NCBI GenBank assembly: GCA_017397605.1
Contig: JAFQII010000077.1
Location: 1 to 7,285 of the forward strand
DNA from: Clostridia bacterium
Lineage (GTDB): Bacteria > Bacillota > Clostridia > Oscillospirales > CAG-382
DNA: 7,285 nt
Direction: 5' to 3'
The notes beneath the pieces are model-generated. The model had not been told where the DNA came from. It ran no database searches and saw only the letters and a program-made list of their open reading frames with translations. How positions within the stretch are numbered: the first letter of the stretch is position 1; every line of letters begins with the position of its first letter. Shown here piece by piece: positions 5,427-7,285 of this stretch. The position numbers and the translations under genes were made by a program.

Positions 5427-6074
5427 ATGGCAAAAATACTCATTGTTGAGGACGAAAAGGCGATCAACGATCTTGTAAAATTCAATCTTGAACTGGTCGG
5501 GCATGAGTGTCATCAGGTGTTTGACGGAGAAAAGGGGCTTGAAGAAGCGTTGGGGCTCAAATATGATCTCATCATTCTCGATGTGATGCTCCCGAAATAT
5601 TCGGGCTTTGAGATCATGGAGTATATCAAAGGGACACCGGTGATCTTTGTCACGGCAAAAACAGATTCGCAGGACAAGATCAAAGGTCTGCGCCTCGGAG
5701 CCGACGACTATATCACAAAGCCGTTTAACACCGTTGAGCTGGTGGAACGCGTCAAGGCGGTTTTGCGGAGAACGAAGGCGGAGAAAAACGACTTTACGTT
5801 TGACGGCATTCGCATTGAGTTTGAAAACCGCCGTGTATATAAGGACGGAAAAGAGGTTATGCTCAAGCCTCGCGAGTTTGATCTTCTTGAGGTTTTGGTC
5901 AGCAACCGAAACATTGCGCTGACGCGTGAGAAGCTGCTGCGGCTTGTTTGGGAATATGACTACGAAGGAGATACCCGTACAGTGGATGTCCATATTCAAA
6001 GAATCCGCCAAAAGCTCGGCATTTCGGATCGGATTCAGACGGTATACAAAACGGGTTATAGGTTTGAAATATGA
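5427..6074 (+). CDS. OmpR/PhoB-family DNA-binding response regulator
   Basis: 215 aa. The receiver domain (about 1-115) has acidic residues E8 and D9, phosphoacceptor D52 (LIILDVMLP), switch T76 (FVTAK) and K98 (ITKPF). The DNA-binding winged helix (about 122-215) has LKPREFDLLEVL, the recognition helix region RTVDVHIQRIRQKLG and the terminal hairpin TVYKTGYRFEI. The loop after alpha-3 (GFEIMEYIKGTPVIF) is about three residues shorter than in many relatives. Once phosphorylated by the kinase encoded next, it should bind DNA and control transcription; targets are unknown. The ATG at 5427 has AGAGG 9 nt upstream, and the alternative TTG at 5403 has no such site. Its stop overlaps the kinase start as ATGA (6071-6074). 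It is divergent from the SCIFF operon. Confidence 0.95.
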   Translation: MAKILIVEDEKAINDLVKFNLELVGHECHQVFDGEKGLEEALGLKYDLIILDVMLPKYSGFEIMEYIKGTPVIFVTAKTDSQDKIKGLRLGADDYITKPFNTVELVERVKAVLRRTKAEKNDFTFDGIRIEFENRRVYKDGKEVMLKPREFDLLEVLVSNRNIALTREKLLRLVWEYDYEGDTRTVDVHIQRIRQKLGISDRIQTVYKTGYRFEI

Positions 6075-7285
6075 AAATGAGATTTTGGCAGAAAACCTAC
6101 ATTTTTACATTGGTGTTGTTTTTGATTTGTCTCAACGTCGGCATTCTGTCGCTCACGGTTTATACCTATCAAAAAAACGTTCAGGCGGCCGAAACCGCCG
6201 CGACCGCCGAGCAACACTACGTCGCCATGTCGTTTGAACGCGATTATGAGGCGATGGCCCAAGCGAGCCCGTACAGCAATCCGTCGCTCTTGATGCAATC
6301 TTTTGGAACCTATTATGCAAACAAGAGCGTGTATCTTGCGTTTGCGGAAAACGGCGAGACGGTTTTTTCCAACTTTGCAGACGAATGCACAATGGACGAC
6401 AACGCATTGATGCATGTCGATTTTGACGGCAAGCGCCATATCGTCATATCGTCCGAAATCTGCGGCGGCAAATACGTGATGCGTTTTGCAAAGAATGTAG
6501 AAACGCTCGACGCGGAGTTTCGGGCGTTGATCATGACGTATGCGTTTACGGCAATCGGCGTCTCACTCCTTTTGGCGGTCTGCTTGTATTTTATTTTGAA
6601 AAAGCTCTCCGCCCCTTTGGAAAAGCTGCGCAAAACGACCGAAGTGATCGAGGCGGGGGATTTTTCCGTCACCGCCGAGGAAAAAGGCGGGGATGAATTC
6701 ACCTTGCTTGCCAAGAGTTTCAACGCCATGCTCGCCAAGATCAACGAGCAGATGGCGGCGCTCGAACGCGAGGCTGAGGAGAAGATGCTTGAAGCCGAAC
6801 GAAAGCAGATGCTTGTGGACAACATGGCACACGAGCTCCGCACACCGCTGACGAGTATCCAGGGCTATGCGGAGTACATCGAAAAAGCCAACACGACCGA
6901 AGAGCGCAGGCTGATTGCGGCAAAATACATTTTGTCGGAGTCCGAGCGTCTGCAAAAGATCTCCGAGATTCTTCTTGACGGCGCATTTATCCGCGAGAAC
7001 GAAATCGAAACTGCCGACATCGACCTTAGTGCGGTGCTTTTGGACGTCGCGCAAAAACTGCATGCAAAAGCCGAAAACGCGCAGGTGGAGATCGTTTGCG
7101 ACACATCTCCTGCGGTCGTGGCGGGCAACGAGACGCTCCTTTCGATGCTGTTTTACAATCTCACGGAAAACGCAATCAAGGCATGCGCCGCAGGCGGTAC
7201 GGTCAAACTCGCTTGCTCTGGAAACGGGGCGGTTGTCGAGGACAACGGCAAGGGCATGAATGCAGAACAGCTTTTGCATATTACC
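6071..7285 (+). CDS. Membrane sensor histidine kinase, partial (3' end beyond right edge)
   Basis: 405 codons are open to the edge of the window. Order of parts: TM1 about residues 10-32; an extracytoplasmic sensor loop about 33-151 with no recognised ligand fold; TM2 about 152-176; a HAMP linker about 176-229 (P182, then D208-E209 in GGDEF, which here is a HAMP element and not a diguanylate cyclase); a short coiled coil about 222-248; a HisKA helix with phosphorylated H254 in NMAHELRTPL; and the start of the HATPase domain with N-box N367 (NLTENAIKA) and G1 box DNGKGM at 391-396. The F and G2 boxes lie outside. It senses an unknown envelope signal, autophosphorylates and passes the phosphate to D52 of the upstream regulator. 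The ATGA overlap makes co-translation likely. Confidence 0.95.
   Translation, partial: MKMRFWQKTYIFTLVLFLICLNVGILSLTVYTYQKNVQAAETAATAEQHYVAMSFERDYEAMAQASPYSNPSLLMQSFGTYYANKSVYLAFAENGETVFSNFADECTMDDNALMHVDFDGKRHIVISSEICGGKYVMRFAKNVETLDAEFRALIMTYAFTAIGVSLLLAVCLYFILKKLSAPLEKLRKTTEVIEAGDFSVTAEEKGGDEFTLLAKSFNAMLAKINEQMAALEREAEEKMLEAERKQMLVDNMAHELRTPLTSIQGYAEYIEKANTTEERRLIAAKYILSESERLQKISEILLDGAFIRENEIETADIDLSAVLLDVAQKLHAKAENAQVEIVCDTSPAVVAGNETLLSMLFYNLTENAIKACAAGGTVKLACSGNGAVVEDNGKGMNAEQLLHIT

Noticed and set aside
5243..5449. A 68-codon plus-strand ORF across the divergent promoter region
   Set aside because: It spans the regulator promoter and start, has no ribosome binding site and its sequence looks random.
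5322..6011. A 229-codon minus-strand frame opposite the response regulator
   Set aside because: It is antisense to a complete OmpR-type gene with all receiver and winged-helix motifs.
6689..6706. GGDEF string in the histidine kinase
   Set aside because: It falls at the DE position of the HAMP linker, with none of the rest of a diguanylate cyclase domain around it.

Overview
The window looks like a chromosomal segment from a low-to-mid GC member of the Clostridia (Firmicutes), perhaps a gut Oscillospirales-like lineage. The evidence is a SCIFF ranthipeptide with its radical SAM maturase, which is close to a signature of this class, plus a BlaI/BlaR-type pair, strong AAGGAG ribosome binding sites and consensus sigma-A promoters. 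The exact lineage cannot be read from the sequence alone.

Layout. Positions 1-1348 (minus strand): a BlaI/MecI-family repressor followed by a BlaR1-like M56 membrane metalloprotease that runs off the left edge. They have their own promoter, with GGTTGG/CCAACC repeats that are candidate operators. Positions 1508-5162 (minus strand): an apparent four-gene unit, in transcription order the SCIFF precursor peptide (50 aa), its radical SAM/SPASM maturase (458 aa), an unrecognised secreted lipoprotein (470 aa) and a HAD-superfamily hydrolase (216 aa). It starts at a promoter with perfect -35 and -10 hexamers and ends at a clear intrinsic terminator at 1475-1499. An internal terminator-like hairpin lies between the peptide and maturase genes. 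Positions 5427-7285 (plus strand): an OmpR/PhoB-type response regulator and a membrane histidine kinase, divergent from the SCIFF unit; the kinase is cut by the right edge before its last ATPase motifs.

How the parts fit. The SCIFF peptide is the substrate and the maturase installs thioether cross-links. The lipoprotein and the HAD enzyme are joined to the maturase by successive ATGA stop/start overlaps, so they are probably made together with it; their roles are unknown. The promoter plus internal hairpin should make peptide mRNA in excess of maturase mRNA. The most notable departure from the SCIFF family is glycine at position 37, where I recall the cross-linked threonine in characterised members. 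The divergent two-component system could regulate or sense something connected with the SCIFF unit, but only adjacency supports this.

There is no gene-free stretch longer than 300 bases. No tRNA, rRNA, CRISPR array, insertion sequence or phage gene was seen.
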